In this document: piece after piece, positions 17,472 to 29,303 of the stretch | Position numbering within the stretch: the first letter of the stretch is position 1 | How the letters are laid out: each line of letters opens with the position of its first letter | Translations under genes and position numbers: made by a program | Assembly (NCBI GenBank): GCA_017880805.1 | Contig: JADGRP010000130.1 | Location: 1-55,147, forward strand | Source of the DNA: Burkholderiales bacterium | GTDB lineage: Bacteria; Pseudomonadota; Gammaproteobacteria; Burkholderiales; Casimicrobiaceae | Length of the DNA stretch: 55,147 nucleotides | Direction: 5' to 3' | Notes under the pieces: generated by a model | Seen by the model: only the letters and a program-made list of their open reading frames with translations | Told to the model about the DNA's origin: nothing | The model's database searches: none

Positions 17472-20147
17472 GTGAATCGCGAAATCCTTGCTTCGCTCGC
17501 TGACGGTGCCGTTGCGGTCACGCCCAATCGACGCCTTGCCCGCTCGCTGCTGCTTGCATTCGACGCCGAACAACTGGCGTCCGGCCTGACTGCCTGGCCG
17601 ACCCCTTCCATCCTTCCGTATCAGACGTGGCTCACAACGCTGTGGGAGCAATGCGTTGCAGCGGACGTAACTGAGGACGAATCCTTGCTCCTGACGCCGC
17701 CACAGGCGGCAGTGCTGTGGGAGCAAATTGTCGATGTGGACGGGCGCACGCTTCTCAATCCGCGCGGTGCGGCGGCCCTCGCCGCCGAAGCCTGGTCGCT
17801 GGTCCATGCCTGGGGCGCAGGCGGCGAAAGCTGGCGCGCGTGGCGTCGCGACGATCGCGAGGCGGACGACCCGTCGCTATTCGCTTCGTGGGCCGAGCAC
17901 TACGCCGCTGAATTGCGCCGTGCGAGCACGCGGGATCTTGCCCAGTTGCCCGACACGTTGGCCGGCCTCGCGCCGCGCGTCGCGTGGCCGAACCGCACCA
18001 CGGTTCTCGCTGGCTTTGTCGAGCTCACGCCACAGCAACAGCGGCTTTTCGCCGCATTGGCCAACGAAGGAGCGATACTCCTCCGTCTCGATACTCTGCC
18101 CCCTGTTGAGGCAAGGGTACGACGCACCACCGCAATCTCGCCTCGAGCGGAGCTCGTTGCCGCGCTGAGCTGGGCCCGCGGCAAGCTTGTCGAGGCGCCC
18201 GGCGCACGTGTAGGGATCGTGGTCGAGGATTTGGCGGTTCGCCGTGGCGAGGTCGTTGCATTGGCGGAGGACATCCTTTGCCCTGCGTCGATTCTGCCGC
18301 GCGCACCTTCGACCGCACGGCCGTTCGACGTTTCTCTGGGCGCATCGCTGGCATCGATTCCGTTGATCGTCGCCGCGCTCGACTTGATCGAGCTCGCCGA
18401 ATCGCGGCTGGCCGCGGGTGCGGCAGCAGCGTTGCTTCGTTCACCCTATATGCCCGGTGCCGATGCGGCGCGGTCGTCGTGCGCAGCGATTGAACGCGAC
18501 TGGCTGGAGGCGGGCTCCCGTGACGTAACGCTCGCCGAAACCGTCGCCGCGCTCGATCGGCGCGCGCCGGCGCTGGCGATGTGTTGGCGCGACGCCTCGG
18601 CCAAGTTCGCGCACGAACGCACCGCATCCCCGCGCAACTGGTCGGATAAGTGGCGCACCTGGCTCGCTGCCGCAGGATGGCCCGGGCCTCGCACGCTCGA
18701 CAGCGCCGAGTATCAGGCGTGCCAGGCGTGGGAGCGATTGCTGTTGGAGTTTTCGTCGCTCGGCGTGGTGGCGAACCGCATGAGCCGATCCGCTGCGGTC
18801 GACAAGCTGCGTGCGATGGCGCGCGAAACAGTGTTTCAACCTGAAGGAAGCGGTGCGCCCATTCAGATCCTGGGCGTGCTCGAAGCGAGCGGCATTGCCT
18901 TCGACGCGCTGTGGGTGCTCGGTCTGGCCGCGGATCGATGGCCGCCGGCGCCCAATCCCAACCCGATGTTGCCGATCGCCTGGCAACGCGAGCGTCTGAT
19001 TCCACGCGCGCATTCCTCCGTAGAGCTGGCCTTTGCCCGGGGCTTGACCGCCGGCTTCGCGGCCGCCGCATCCGAGGTCGTCTTTAGCTCGGCATCGACC
19101 ATCGACGATCGTCCGTCATCGCCGTCGGCATTGATCATGACCTATCCGGAGTGGCCGCTGCCCGCGTCGACATCAGGGTGGCCACGCATGATCGCTGCCA
19201 ATCAGCGTCTCGAATCCTTGGTCGACGATCGCGCTCCGCGACTCTCACCCGGCAGCATCGCGCCGGGCGGATCGCGCATCATTGCCGCCCAAAGCGACTG
19301 CCCGTTCCAGGCAGTTGCGCGCCATCGTCTCGACGCGCAGCCTTGGCCGGATCCGCTCGGTGGCCTCTCGCCACGCGAGCGCGGCTCACTCGTGCATCTG
19401 GCCATGGCCGCGTTCTGGACCGCCGCCCGCGATCATGCGACGCTGGTGGCGCTCGACAGCGCCGGAGTGAAGCGACTTGCCGAAAGCGCCGTTGAAACCG
19501 CGCTGGCGCAGTTTCCCGCAGTGCGCTGGCGCAACTTGCCGGTCCTTGTTCGCGCCGCGGAGGCAACGCGACTTGAGCGCCTCTTGCACGCGTGGCTCGA
19601 GATCGAACGAACGCGGCCGCCGTTCGCGGTCCAGGGCGTGGAAGCGAAAGCAACGCTGGACCTCGCGTCGCTGACATTCCGGATGAGAATTGATCGTGTC
19701 GACGCGCTCGCCGATGGCGGCATCGCGATCATCGACTTCAAGACCGGTCTCGCCGAGCGGCCGGGCAAATGGTTCGAGGCGCGGCCTCTCGCGACCCAGC
19801 TCGGGATGTACGTGCTCGCCCGGCGCGATGCACATCCCGACGTCAAGGTTCGCGCCGCTGCCTTTGCGCAGGTGCGCCCCGACGCCGTTGCCGCGGTCGG
19901 ACTCGCCGCGGATGCGAGCGCATGGCCCGCGCTGACGGACGTATCCGCATGCAAGCTCGACGATTGGGAGGCGCTCCAAGCCTGGTGGCGCTCGCAGCTT
20001 GGCGCCCTGGCGTTGGAAATCGTCTCGGGCAATGCCGTCGTCAGTCCGCGTCGGTCTCCTTTGGCGTGCCGCACATGCGGCCTGCAGCCGCTATGCCGAA
20101 TTCAATCGGTGCGCAACCTTGGTGAGCAGAGTCTCGACAATGAATGA
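17472..20147 (+). CDS. PD-(D/E)XK nuclease family protein, AddB-like DNA repair protein
   Basis: C-terminal RMRIDRVDALADGGIAIIDFKTG nuclease motif and Cys cluster CRTCGLQPLC; directly precedes an AddA-like helicase. Confidence 0.9.
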   Translation: MNREILASLADGAVAVTPNRRLARSLLLAFDAEQLASGLTAWPTPSILPYQTWLTTLWEQCVAADVTEDESLLLTPPQAAVLWEQIVDVDGRTLLNPRGAAALAAEAWSLVHAWGAGGESWRAWRRDDREADDPSLFASWAEHYAAELRRASTRDLAQLPDTLAGLAPRVAWPNRTTVLAGFVELTPQQQRLFAALANEGAILLRLDTLPPVEARVRRTTAISPRAELVAALSWARGKLVEAPGARVGIVVEDLAVRRGEVVALAEDILCPASILPRAPSTARPFDVSLGASLASIPLIVAALDLIELAESRLAAGAAAALLRSPYMPGADAARSSCAAIERDWLEAGSRDVTLAETVAALDRRAPALAMCWRDASAKFAHERTASPRNWSDKWRTWLAAAGWPGPRTLDSAEYQACQAWERLLLEFSSLGVVANRMSRSAAVDKLRAMARETVFQPEGSGAPIQILGVLEASGIAFDALWVLGLAADRWPPAPNPNPMLPIAWQRERLIPRAHSSVELAFARGLTAGFAAAASEVVFSSASTIDDRPSSPSALIMTYPEWPLPASTSGWPRMIAANQRLESLVDDRAPRLSPGSIAPGGSRIIAAQSDCPFQAVARHRLDAQPWPDPLGGLSPRERGSLVHLAMAAFWTAARDHATLVALDSAGVKRLAESAVETALAQFPAVRWRNLPVLVRAAEATRLERLLHAWLEIERTRPPFAVQGVEAKATLDLASLTFRMRIDRVDALADGGIAIIDFKTGLAERPGKWFEARPLATQLGMYVLARRDAHPDVKVRAAAFAQVRPDAVAAVGLAADASAWPALTDVSACKLDDWEALQAWWRSQLGALALEIVSGNAVVSPRRSPLACRTCGLQPLCRIQSVRNLGEQSLDNE

Positions 20148-23100
20148 GCGAAGCACGGTATCCGACGCCGCCGCGCGATTGGCGGCGCTTGACGTTGCGC
20201 GCTCATTCGTCGTTCAGGCGCCGGCGGGCTCGGGCAAGACCGAGCTTCTGATCCAGCGCTACCTTGCCTTGCTCACGCGCGTCGAGCGCCCTGAGGCGAT
20301 CGTCGCCATGACGTTCACGCGCAAGGCCGCCGGAGAGATCCGCGAACGCATTGTGGCCGCCTTGCGCACCGCCGAGTCGGACGCCGCGCCTGCGGAAGCG
20401 CATGCGGCGCTGACCTGGCGCCTGGCGCGCACCGTATTGCAACGCGACACAGCGCTGGAATGGAATCTGATCGCCCATCCCGCACGTCTGCAGGTGCAAA
20501 CGATCGACGCACTCTGCACCTCGCTGATGCGACGCGCGCCCCTCACCTTGAAAGTCGGCACGTTGCCACGCTTCGTCGATCGCGGCATGCCGCTCTATCT
20601 TGAAGCGGCGCGTTTGGAGCTCGACGCGGCAGGCGCCGAGGCTGTCGCGTGGCGACGCCTGCTCGACCACCTCGACAACGATGCGGATCGCCTGATCGAT
20701 CTGATTGCAGGAATGCTCGCCAAGCGCGACCAATGGCTGAATTTCGCCGTCGTGGATGACAAAGAGGCCTTGCGCGTCAATCTGGAAAAGGCGTTGATGG
20801 CCGAGATCGATCGCGAGCTGGGTGCGCTCGATGCCGCGTTTCCGCGTGAAGTCGTCACTCCGCTGCTGGAGCTTGCGCGTCACGCCGGCGACAACCTTCG
20901 ACTCGATGAACCCGATCATCCGCTGGCGTCCTGGTCGGAGTGCAACGGACTTCCGCCGTCAAGCGCCGACGGACTGCCACATTGGTCGTCTATCGCCGAA
21001 TGGCTGCTTACAAAAGAAGGCGCGTTTCGCACGAAGCTCACCAAGCGGCAAGGATTTCTCGCGCCAAGCTCCGCCGGCGCGTCCGGACGCGGCAGCCGTC
21101 GCGATCACAAGCAGGCGATGGAACAAATGCTCGGGGATCTGCAACAGGTTCCCGGGCTCGCCGCCGCGCTCCATTCGGTGCGAAAGCTCCCGCCCCCGCG
21201 CTATGACGAAGCTTCGTGGTCCTTCATCGCTGCGTTGCTCGACGTGTTGCGGCATGCAGTGGCCCGGCTGCAACTCGTGTTCGCGCAGGAAAACGCCATC
21301 GACTATCCGGAATCGACATTGATCGCGTTGCGCGCGTTGTCGTCGGAAGAGGGGCCATCCGAACTGCTGCTCGCACTCGACATGCAGATCGAGCATCTGC
21401 TGCTCGACGAGTTCCAGGATACGTCGCTCGCACAGCACCAACTGGTCGAGCGTCTTACGGAAGGGTGGACGCCTGGCGACGGACGCACCTTGTTTGTCGT
21501 CGGCGACCCGATGCAATCGATTTACCGTTTCCGCGAAGCCGACGTCGGCTTGTTTCTCGCCGCGCAGAAAAACCGGCGGATTGGCGGTGTCGCGCTCGAG
21601 CCGTTGGCGCTGACGCGGAACTTCCGCTCGCGGCAAGACCTGGTCGACTGGGTGAACGCAACGTTTTCCAGCGTATTTTCTTCGCGAGAAGATGCCGTGC
21701 GCGGAACTGTCGCGTTCACGCCGTCGGCCGCGACGCGCCAACCGCATGCCGATGCTGCGGTAACCGTTGATCTGTGCACAGACGCCGTGCAGGAAGCGGC
21801 TTCGGTCGTATCTCGGATTCGCGGTGCGCTCGCAATTAATGCTGAAACGATCGCGGTGCTGGTGCGCAAGCGATCCGACCTTGACGAGATATTGTCGGCG
21901 CTGCGCGCCAATGAAATCGCATTCAGCGCGGTCGAGCTCGATCACCTCTCGGAACGGCAGACCGTGCTCGATCTGTGTTCGCTGACGCACGCGCTGGTTC
22001 AACCCGACGATCGCCTTGCGTGGCTCGCGACGTTACGCGCGCCGTGGTGCGGACTCACGCTGTCGGATCTGTTCGCGGTCGCTCAAAGCTGCGGCAAGCG
22101 CGCGTTGAGCGAGGCTTTGTCGGGAGACCTTAGAGCCGGCGTTCTGAGTCACCTGTCCGATGACGGGAAGGCGAGATTCACCCATTTCGCGGACATTGCC
22201 ACGGCGATGCTGGAGGAACGCGGACGCCATCCGCTCGCCACCGCGGTGCGTGGTGTATGGCTGGCGCTGGGCGGGCCCGCGTGCATCACCGAGCCGATCG
22301 ATCTCGAGGCGGCCGATCGATTTTTTGCGCTGCTCGCGGAACATGAGGTAGGGGCAGATGTCCCCGATTGGTCGATGTTCGTTGAAGCGCTGGGTGCGCT
22401 GCGCGCGGAAGCACAAGCCGACCCGTCGACGCGGGTGCGGATCATGACGCTGCACCGGGCCAAGGGGCTCGAATTCGACGTTGTCATCATGCCCGGCCTC
22501 GCTCGCCACCCCAGGCCCGAAGACCGTCAGCTCCTGCTCTGGCGCCGGCGCGGCAACGCCTTGCTGCTCGCGCCGATGAAATCACGGTACGTCGCCCAAG
22601 GTGACGACGACGCGGTGTACTCGTATCTGCGAGGCCTCGCCGCCGCCGAAGAACAAGCGGAATTGGGCCGGCTGTTGTACGTCGGCTGCACGCGTGCGAG
22701 GGATCGGCTGCATCTGACATCGACGCTCGGTCTGGCAGAAGAAGACCAAACGCCCATGAGGTGGAAGGACCCATCGCAGCGGACGGCGTTGGGCGCGCTG
22801 TGGCCCGCCATTTCAGCGTCGGTACCCGACCCCGGCACCGACAGGAGCACGAGCGCAGGTCGCGAGGAAAACGGCGTCCTGCTGCAGCGCCTGCCTGCGC
22901 GTTGGCAAATCCTGGCGGCCCCAGCACCCATTTCGGGGCCAGGCGCCCCCGATTCAATGTCAGACCGCGAGTCCGTAGCGTTCGATTGGGCCCGAGAGAC
23001 CGCTCGCCGCATCGGAACCGTTGCCCATCGTCTCCTGCGGCAGATCGCCGAGGATGGGATCGAATGCTGGACCGCACAACGAATCGCGACCGAGCGCAAG

Positions 23101-23526
23101 CGAGTCACGCGGGAGCTTTCGGCGCTCGGTTTGACCGGCAGCGAAGTCGGCCCGGCCGTTGAGCAGGTGCTGGCGTCGATCGACGCGACTATCGCCGATT
23201 CGAGAGGACGCTGGTTGTTCGATCCTGGTCACGCCGAGGCACGCAGCGAATATGCGCTGACGGGGCTGCGTGACGACAAGTTTGTCCACCTCGTGCTCGA
23301 CCGGACCTTCGTCGATGGCGACGGTATCCGCTGGATTGTCGATTTCAAGCTATCGCGCCACGAGGGCGCCGACGCGGGAGCGTTTCTGGATCGCGAGCAG
23401 GAGCGGTATCGCACGCAACTCGAAGAATATGCACGAGTGATGCGCGACATCGATCGGCGTTCGATTCGCGTGGGACTCTACTTCCCGCTGGTTCCGGGTT
23501 GGCGCGAATGGAGCCCCATCCCGTAA
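20140..23526 (+). CDS. UvrD-family helicase/exonuclease, AddA-like
   Basis: Walker A QAPAGSGKTELLIQRYL; TFTRKAAGEIRERI; LLLDEFQDTS; GDPMQSIYRFREADV; C-terminal IVDFKL. Starts inside the end of the preceding ORF. Confidence 0.94.
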   Translation: MNERSTVSDAAARLAALDVARSFVVQAPAGSGKTELLIQRYLALLTRVERPEAIVAMTFTRKAAGEIRERIVAALRTAESDAAPAEAHAALTWRLARTVLQRDTALEWNLIAHPARLQVQTIDALCTSLMRRAPLTLKVGTLPRFVDRGMPLYLEAARLELDAAGAEAVAWRRLLDHLDNDADRLIDLIAGMLAKRDQWLNFAVVDDKEALRVNLEKALMAEIDRELGALDAAFPREVVTPLLELARHAGDNLRLDEPDHPLASWSECNGLPPSSADGLPHWSSIAEWLLTKEGAFRTKLTKRQGFLAPSSAGASGRGSRRDHKQAMEQMLGDLQQVPGLAAALHSVRKLPPPRYDEASWSFIAALLDVLRHAVARLQLVFAQENAIDYPESTLIALRALSSEEGPSELLLALDMQIEHLLLDEFQDTSLAQHQLVERLTEGWTPGDGRTLFVVGDPMQSIYRFREADVGLFLAAQKNRRIGGVALEPLALTRNFRSRQDLVDWVNATFSSVFSSREDAVRGTVAFTPSAATRQPHADAAVTVDLCTDAVQEAASVVSRIRGALAINAETIAVLVRKRSDLDEILSALRANEIAFSAVELDHLSERQTVLDLCSLTHALVQPDDRLAWLATLRAPWCGLTLSDLFAVAQSCGKRALSEALSGDLRAGVLSHLSDDGKARFTHFADIATAMLEERGRHPLATAVRGVWLALGGPACITEPIDLEAADRFFALLAEHEVGADVPDWSMFVEALGALRAEAQADPSTRVRIMTLHRAKGLEFDVVIMPGLARHPRPEDRQLLLWRRRGNALLLAPMKSRYVAQGDDDAVYSYLRGLAAAEEQAELGRLLYVGCTRARDRLHLTSTLGLAEEDQTPMRWKDPSQRTALGALWPAISASVPDPGTDRSTSAGREENGVLLQRLPARWQILAAPAPISGPGAPDSMSDRESVAFDWARETARRIGTVAHRLLRQIAEDGIECWTAQRIATERKRVTRELSALGLTGSEVGPAVEQVLASIDATIADSRGRWLFDPGHAEARSEYALTGLRDDKFVHLVLDRTFVDGDGIRWIVDFKLSRHEGADAGAFLDREQERYRTQLEEYARVMRDIDRRSIRVGLYFPLVPGWREWSPIP

Positions 23527-23644
23527 GGAACGCTGCTGCGTCCGGCAGCATAAGCGCTGGACCGCGACCCATGCCGCAGGGTAAAATTGAGGTTTATCAA
23601 AGCCTTCCGGTTATTCTCCCGAAGTCGCCCCCGGCAATTGAAGC

Positions 23645-24565
23645 GTGCAGGTAATTCGCGGATTTTCACAGCCAAACCACGACCGCATCGCGCTCACCAT
23701 CGGCAACTTCGACGGCGTGCATCGCGGCCATCAGGCCATGCTCTCGCGCTTGAGCGAGGCCGCGGAGGATCTCGACCTCTCGCCCTCGGTGCTGACCTTC
23801 GACCCTCATCCGCGCGAGTTCTTCGCACCTGAATCCGCGCCACCGCGACTGTCGACGCTGCGCGACAAGCTCGAACGTTTCGCCGCTCATGGCGTAGCGC
23901 GCGTCCATGTCGCGAGGTTCGAAGCGAAGCTCGCCAAGCTCTCGGCCGAGGAATTCATCGACGAGGTGCTGGTGCGCAGGCTCAGCGTGAGCTGGATTCT
24001 CGTCGGAGACGACTTCCGCTTCGGTCGCGATCGCGTCGGCGACATGGCGCTGCTACGGCACAGAGCAGCGACGTACTGCGTCGAAGCCATGCCGACCGTC
24101 ACGATCGACGGCGAGCGTGCGTCGAGCAGTGCCGTGCGATCCGCGCTTGCAACCGGAGACGTCGAACGCGCGACCAGGCTCCTCGGGAGAACTTACGTAA
24201 TGTCGGGTCGCGTTGCGCATGGCGACAAACTCGGCCGCAATCTGGGCTTTCCCACGGCCAACGTGGTGTTGCGGCACAAACCGGCGCTGTCAGGAATTTT
24301 CGCCGTCCGGGTCCATGGCCTCGGAGCCGAATCACGTGCAGGTGTCGCCAGCCTGGGCGTGCGTCCGACGGTCAAACAAGGCGCGAAGCCGTTGCTCGAG
24401 GTATTCGTGTTCGATTTCGACGAAGCGATTTATGGGCGCAGGATAGAGGTCGAATTTCTGCACAAGCTCCGCGACGAGGAGCGCTACGCCGATATCGATG
24501 CGCTGACCCGGCAGATTCGCGTCGACGTTGCACAAGCCCGCGACTATTTTGCGAAAATGAAGTAA
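23645..24565 (+). CDS. ribF: Bifunctional riboflavin kinase/FAD synthetase
   Basis: TIGNFDGVHRGHQAML; VGDDFRFGRDRVGD; GRVAHGDKLGRNLGFPTANV. Confidence 0.97.
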   Translation: MQVIRGFSQPNHDRIALTIGNFDGVHRGHQAMLSRLSEAAEDLDLSPSVLTFDPHPREFFAPESAPPRLSTLRDKLERFAAHGVARVHVARFEAKLAKLSAEEFIDEVLVRRLSVSWILVGDDFRFGRDRVGDMALLRHRAATYCVEAMPTVTIDGERASSSAVRSALATGDVERATRLLGRTYVMSGRVAHGDKLGRNLGFPTANVVLRHKPALSGIFAVRVHGLGAESRAGVASLGVRPTVKQGAKPLLEVFVFDFDEAIYGRRIEVEFLHKLRDEERYADIDALTRQIRVDVAQARDYFAKMK

Positions 24566-24577
24566 ACGAAAGCAACG

Positions 24578-27445
24578 ATGGCCGACGCTAGCAAGACCGA
24601 CTACAAATCGACGCTGAATCTCCCTGACACGCCTTTTCCGATGCGTGGCGACTTGGCCAAGCGTGAGCCCGGCTGGGTCAAGGATTGGCAGGAGCGCAAG
24701 GTATACGAAGCGATTCGTGCCGCGAGCAAGGGGCGCCCGCGCTTTGTGTTGCACGACGGGCCGCCGTATGCGAACGGCGATATCCACATCGGTCACGCCG
24801 TGAACAAAGTACTCAAGGACATCGTGGTGAAGAGCCGGCAGCTCGCTGGCTTCGACGCACCCTACGTCCCGGGCTGGGACTGTCACGGCATGCCCATCGA
24901 GGTCCAGATCGAAAAGACCCATGGCAAGAATTTGCCTACGGCCGAAACGCAGCGACTTTGCCGCGCGTATGCGAGCGAGCAGATCACGCGTCAGAAGGCC
25001 GAGTTCCAAAGGCTCGGCGTGCTCGGCGACTGGGAACATTCCTACACGACCATGTCCTATCGCAACGAAGCCGACGAGATTCGCGCGCTCGGTCAGATAC
25101 TCGAGAAAGGTTACCTGTATCGCGGCCTCAAGCCGGTGAACTGGTGCTTCGATTGTCAGAGCGCGCTGGCTGAGGCGGAAGTCGAGTACGAAGACCGTGA
25201 CGATGTCTCGGTCGATGTCGGATTTGCGCTCGACGACCGCGACCGCGAAAAACTGGCGGCAGCGTTTCATCTGCCGTCGCTGCCCGACGGTCCGGTGTAT
25301 GCAGTGATCTGGACCACCACGCCGTGGACGCTGCCGGCCAATCAGGCCTTGAACGTGCATCCGGAATTTCAATATTCGCTTGTGGAAACCGAGCGGGGGA
25401 CGCTGCTTCTCGCGTCGGATTTGAAGGAGGCATCGCTCAAGCGATTCGGGGTCCAGCGCAAGGAAACGAAGCGCGCGCCGGATCCGGCCACGTCGGGCCG
25501 GAATCTCGAGTCAATCCGCTTCCGTCATCCGTTCTACGACCGCGCCGCGCCGATCTACCTCGGCGAATACGTGACGATCGAGCAGGGCACCGGCATCGTG
25601 CACAGTTCTCCCGCGTACGGCATCGACGACTTCATCTCCTGTCGGCGTTACGGCATGGCCGATGACGACATGCTCAATCCGGTGCTCGGCGACGGCCGTT
25701 ACGTGGACAGCCTGCCGTTCTTCGGCGGTCGGAAGATCTGGGACGCGAATCCGAAGATCGTCGACAAGCTGCGGGAAACCGGAGCGCTTTTTCACGCCGA
25801 AAAGATCACCCACAGCTACATGCATTGCTGGCGGCACCGGACGCCGATCATCTATCGGGCGACGACGCAATGGTTTGCCGGCATGGACGAGGTTCCGGGT
25901 TTCAACGGCACCCGACCCGCCGAAACGCTGCGCACTACTGCGCTGCGAGGCATTGAAGCCACCGAGTTTTTTCCGTCTTGGGGGAAGTCCCGGCTGAATG
26001 GCATGATCGCCAATCGCCCCGATTGGACCTTGTCGGGCCAGCGCCAGTGGGGCGTGCCCTTGCCGTTCTTTGTCGACAAGGAAACGGAGGTTCTGCATCC
26101 GGACACCCCGGCGTTGCTGGAGCTGGCGGCGACCAAAGTCCAGGCTGGCGGCATCGAGGCGTGGTTCGAGGCGACGCACGAGGATTTCGGCGTCGATGCC
26201 ACGAAGTACCGCAAGCTGACCGATACGCTCGACGTCTGGTTCGACTCCGGTTCGACCCATCAGACGGTCATGGGCGGCCCGCAGGGACGTGCATTGCACC
26301 GCGGATCACATTCGGACGCGACCGCCTTCCCGGCGGATCTCTACCTCGAAGGATCGGATCAGCATCGCGGCTGGTTCCATTCGTCCCTGTTGACGTCGTG
26401 CATGCTCAATGGCGTGCCGCCCTACAACGCGCTTCTGACACATGGCTTCGCCGTCGACGGCCAGGGCAAGAAAATGTCGAAGTCCAAGGGCAACGTCGTG
26501 GCGCCGCAAAAGGTATGGAACGCGCTCGGCGCCGAGGTCCTGCGATTGTGGGTCGGCGCGACGGACTATTCCGGCGACCTTTCCATTTCCGACGAGATCC
26601 TCAAGCGGGTCGTCGAAGGCTATCGGCGCATTCGTAATACGCTGCGCTTCCTTCTCGCGAATACCGCCGACTTCGACGCGCAGCGGGATGCGGTGCCCGC
26701 GGCCGAATTGCTCGAGCTGGACCGCTACGAGCTTGGCGTCGCCAATCGTTATTTCGCGGATATGCGGACCAGCTACGGCAGGTACGAGTTCCACCTAGTC
26801 GTGCGCGAGCTGCAGCTCTATTGCTCCGAGGAGCTTGGCGGTTTTTATCTCGACGTATTGAAGGATCGCCTTTACACCGCCGCGACGCATTCTGTCGCCC
26901 GCCGTTCGGCGCAGACCGTGCTGGCGTACATTCGCGATGATTTGCTGAAGCTGATGGCCCCGATTCTCTCGTTTACCGCGGAAGAAGCATGGAAGGTCCT
27001 CTATCCGGATGACGCAACGATCTTTGTTCACGTATGGAAGGCCGGGCGCGGCCTCGGCGAGGCTCCGGACCTGGATGCGCTGACGCAGAAGTGGAGTCGC
27101 ATCGTCGAGGTTCGAAACATGGTCCTCAAGCGTCTCGAGGAAGCCCGCGAGAAAGACGAAATCGGTTCCTCGCTCGAAGCCGAAGTCACCATTTCAGCAC
27201 CGGGAGATGTTTATGAGGCGCTCGCCTCACTAGGCGACGACCTGCGGTTCGTGATGATCACCTCGTCCGCGACGGTGCTGCGCGGCGATGCGGTGGCGAT
27301 CGAGGTCGCGCCGAGTGCGCACGCGAAATGCGCGCGCTGCTGGCACTGGCGCGCCGATGTCGGCGTCGACCCGGCGCATCCGTCTTTGTGCGCGCGATGC
27401 GTTGCCAATCTGTTCGGCAACGGCGAGGTCCGGGTGTTCGCATGA
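24578..27445 (+). CDS. ileS: Isoleucyl-tRNA synthetase
   Basis: [44 protein letters not shown]-terminal [12 protein letters not shown]...CARC. Confidence 0.98.
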   Translation: MADASKTDYKSTLNLPDTPFPMRGDLAKREPGWVKDWQERKVYEAIRAASKGRPRFVLHDGPPYANGDIHIGHAVNKVLKDIVVKSRQLAGFDAPYVPGWDCHGMPIEVQIEKTHGKNLPTAETQRLCRAYASEQITRQKAEFQRLGVLGDWEHSYTTMSYRNEADEIRALGQILEKGYLYRGLKPVNWCFDCQSALAEAEVEYEDRDDVSVDVGFALDDRDREKLAAAFHLPSLPDGPVYAVIWTTTPWTLPANQALNVHPEFQYSLVETERGTLLLASDLKEASLKRFGVQRKETKRAPDPATSGRNLESIRFRHPFYDRAAPIYLGEYVTIEQGTGIVHSSPAYGIDDFISCRRYGMADDDMLNPVLGDGRYVDSLPFFGGRKIWDANPKIVDKLRETGALFHAEKITHSYMHCWRHRTPIIYRATTQWFAGMDEVPGFNGTRPAETLRTTALRGIEATEFFPSWGKSRLNGMIANRPDWTLSGQRQWGVPLPFFVDKETEVLHPDTPALLELAATKVQAGGIEAWFEATHEDFGVDATKYRKLTDTLDVWFDSGSTHQTVMGGPQGRALHRGSHSDATAFPADLYLEGSDQHRGWFHSSLLTSCMLNGVPPYNALLTHGFAVDGQGKKMSKSKGNVVAPQKVWNALGAEVLRLWVGATDYSGDLSISDEILKRVVEGYRRIRNTLRFLLANTADFDAQRDAVPAAELLELDRYELGVANRYFADMRTSYGRYEFHLVVRELQLYCSEELGGFYLDVLKDRLYTAATHSVARRSAQTVLAYIRDDLLKLMAPILSFTAEEAWKVLYPDDATIFVHVWKAGRGLGEAPDLDALTQKWSRIVEVRNMVLKRLEEAREKDEIGSSLEAEVTISAPGDVYEALASLGDDLRFVMITSSATVLRGDAVAIEVAPSAHAKCARCWHWRADVGVDPAHPSLCARCVANLFGNGEVRVFA

Positions 27446-27984
27446 CTGGAGTCGGAATGCCATCCGCAGCATCGAACCGCTGGTGGTTGTGGCTCGTCTT
27501 GAGTGCCGCCATCGTTGCCGCCGATCAGCTCACCAAGGCGCTCGTGCTTTCGACGCTGCGGCCCGGGGAGGAGAGGTCGATGACCGATTTCTTCAGCCTC
27601 GTGCTCGCGTTCAACTCCGGTGCGGCATTTAGTTTTCTGGGCAACGCCGCAGGATGGCCGCGATATCTGTTCGCTGTCATCGCGATCGGCGCAGCGTGTT
27701 TGATTGTATGGCTGTTGCGCCGCGGCGGCGACCGGCTCTATTGCACAGGATTGAGCCTCGTCCTTGGTGGAGCACTCGGCAACCTCTGCGACCGGGTTGC
27801 GCTTGGGAAGGTCGTGGACTTTCTGTCGTTCCACCACTTCATGCCGTTCCACCATCCGCTCATCGCCTGGCTCGACCCCTTTCCTGCCTTCAACGTTGCC
27901 GATAGCGCAATCACCGTCGGCGCCGCATTGCTGATCCTTGACGGATTTTGGCGCAGACCGGGTCCGTCGGTCGCGGTAAAATAG
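27442..27984 (+). CDS. lspA: Signal peptidase II
   Basis: [40 protein letters not shown]. Confidence 0.96.
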   Translation: MTGVGMPSAASNRWWLWLVLSAAIVAADQLTKALVLSTLRPGEERSMTDFFSLVLAFNSGAAFSFLGNAAGWPRYLFAVIAIGAACLIVWLLRRGGDRLYCTGLSLVLGGALGNLCDRVALGKVVDFLSFHHFMPFHHPLIAWLDPFPAFNVADSAITVGAALLILDGFWRRPGPSVAVK

Positions 27985-27989
27985 GCCTC

Positions 27990-28934
27990 ATGCAAATCAT
28001 TCTTGCCAATCCCCGTGGTTTTTGCGCCGGCGTCGACCGCGCCATTGCGATCGTGGAGCGGGCGTTGGAGCAATTTGGCTCGCCGATCTATGTTCGCCAT
28101 GAAGTCGTCCACAACAAATTCGTCGTGGACGACTTGAGGGCGAAGGGTGCGATATTCGTCGATGAGCTTGCGGAAGTTCCCGCCGACAGCACGGTCGTGT
28201 TTAGCGCCCACGGTGTGTCGCGAGCCGTGCGTGCAGAAGCCGAGTTGCGCGGTCTCAGAGTGTTCGACGCAACGTGTCCGCTGGTGACCAAGGTCCATGT
28301 TGAAGTTGCAAAGATGCGCCAGCATGGCAGCGAGATCGTTATGATCGGTCACTCCGGCCATCCGGAAGTGGAAGGAACCATGGGCCAATCCGACGGCGGC
28401 ATCTATCTGGTCGAATCGATTGGCGATGTCGCCGCGCTCGAGGTGCGCGACCCCGCAAATCTCGCCTATGTGACGCAGACCACGCTTTCCGTCGACGACG
28501 CCGCGGCCATCGTCGACGCGCTTAAGGCGCGTTTTCCTGCGATCGTCGGACCGAAAAAGGACGACATCTGTTATGCGACGCAGAATCGGCAGGACGCGGT
28601 CAAATTCATGGCCCAACGTTGCGACCTGGTCATCGTCGTCGGCAGCCCGAACAGCTCGAATTCCAATCGCCTGCGCGAGGTTGCGGCGAACCTCGGGATC
28701 CAGTCCTATATGATTGACCGGGCGGACGAGTTGCAGCCGGCGTGGCTCGAGGGAAGGCGTTGTGTTGGCGTGACCGCAGGCGCGTCCGCGCCCGATGTCC
28801 TGGTGCGACAAGTGGTCGAGCGGCTCAAGGTTCTTGGCGCAAGCGATGTCGCAGAGCTGGACGGCGTTGTCGAGACAACGGTGTTCCCGATGCCTAAGGG
28901 TCTGGCCGGCAGAACGACGACAGCGCTACTCTGA
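27990..28934 (+). CDS. ispH: 4-hydroxy-3-methylbut-2-enyl diphosphate reductase
   Basis: [57 protein letters not shown]. Confidence 0.97.
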   Translation: MQIILANPRGFCAGVDRAIAIVERALEQFGSPIYVRHEVVHNKFVVDDLRAKGAIFVDELAEVPADSTVVFSAHGVSRAVRAEAELRGLRVFDATCPLVTKVHVEVAKMRQHGSEIVMIGHSGHPEVEGTMGQSDGGIYLVESIGDVAALEVRDPANLAYVTQTTLSVDDAAAIVDALKARFPAIVGPKKDDICYATQNRQDAVKFMAQRCDLVIVVGSPNSSNSNRLREVAANLGIQSYMIDRADELQPAWLEGRRCVGVTAGASAPDVLVRQVVERLKVLGASDVAELDGVVETTVFPMPKGLAGRTTTALL

Positions 28935-29303
28935 CGCGCCCGCGCGGCGCCATCGCAGGTTGGGTTTGGCCAGACGCACATAAGCGAGACCGGAAGCGAT
29001 CGTTGCGAGCGAAAGCGCCGCCGCAGTCGCGGCGCATAGTGCGTGTCGGCCACTTTCGCTGAAGCCGCGCACCAGGCCTTCCGCGAAATACCACGGCAGC
29101 AGCACCAGCACCCATTGCAACGCTCGCGTTCTGCTGCGTGCCACGCCGGGCCACAGGGCGACGAGCGGCAGCGCCTTGAGCGCCAGCCACGAGCCGCCAG
29201 GTTTCAGCGGCGCGAGCCACAGTTCCCAGCAGATTTCCATTAAAGCAAGCGTCGCGAGCAAAGCCACGGTCGCGCGCCGCCAGGGATCAAACCCCGGCAT
29301 CAA
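28926..29303 (-). CDS. DUF2069-like small membrane protein
   Basis: Hydrophobic ORF with [51 protein letters not shown]. Confidence 0.85.
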   Translation of the reverse strand: MMPGFDPWRRATVALLATLALMEICWELWLAPLKPGGSWLALKALPLVALWPGVARSRTRALQWVLVLLPWYFAEGLVRGFSESGRHALCAATAAALSLATIASGLAYVRLAKPNLRWRRAGASE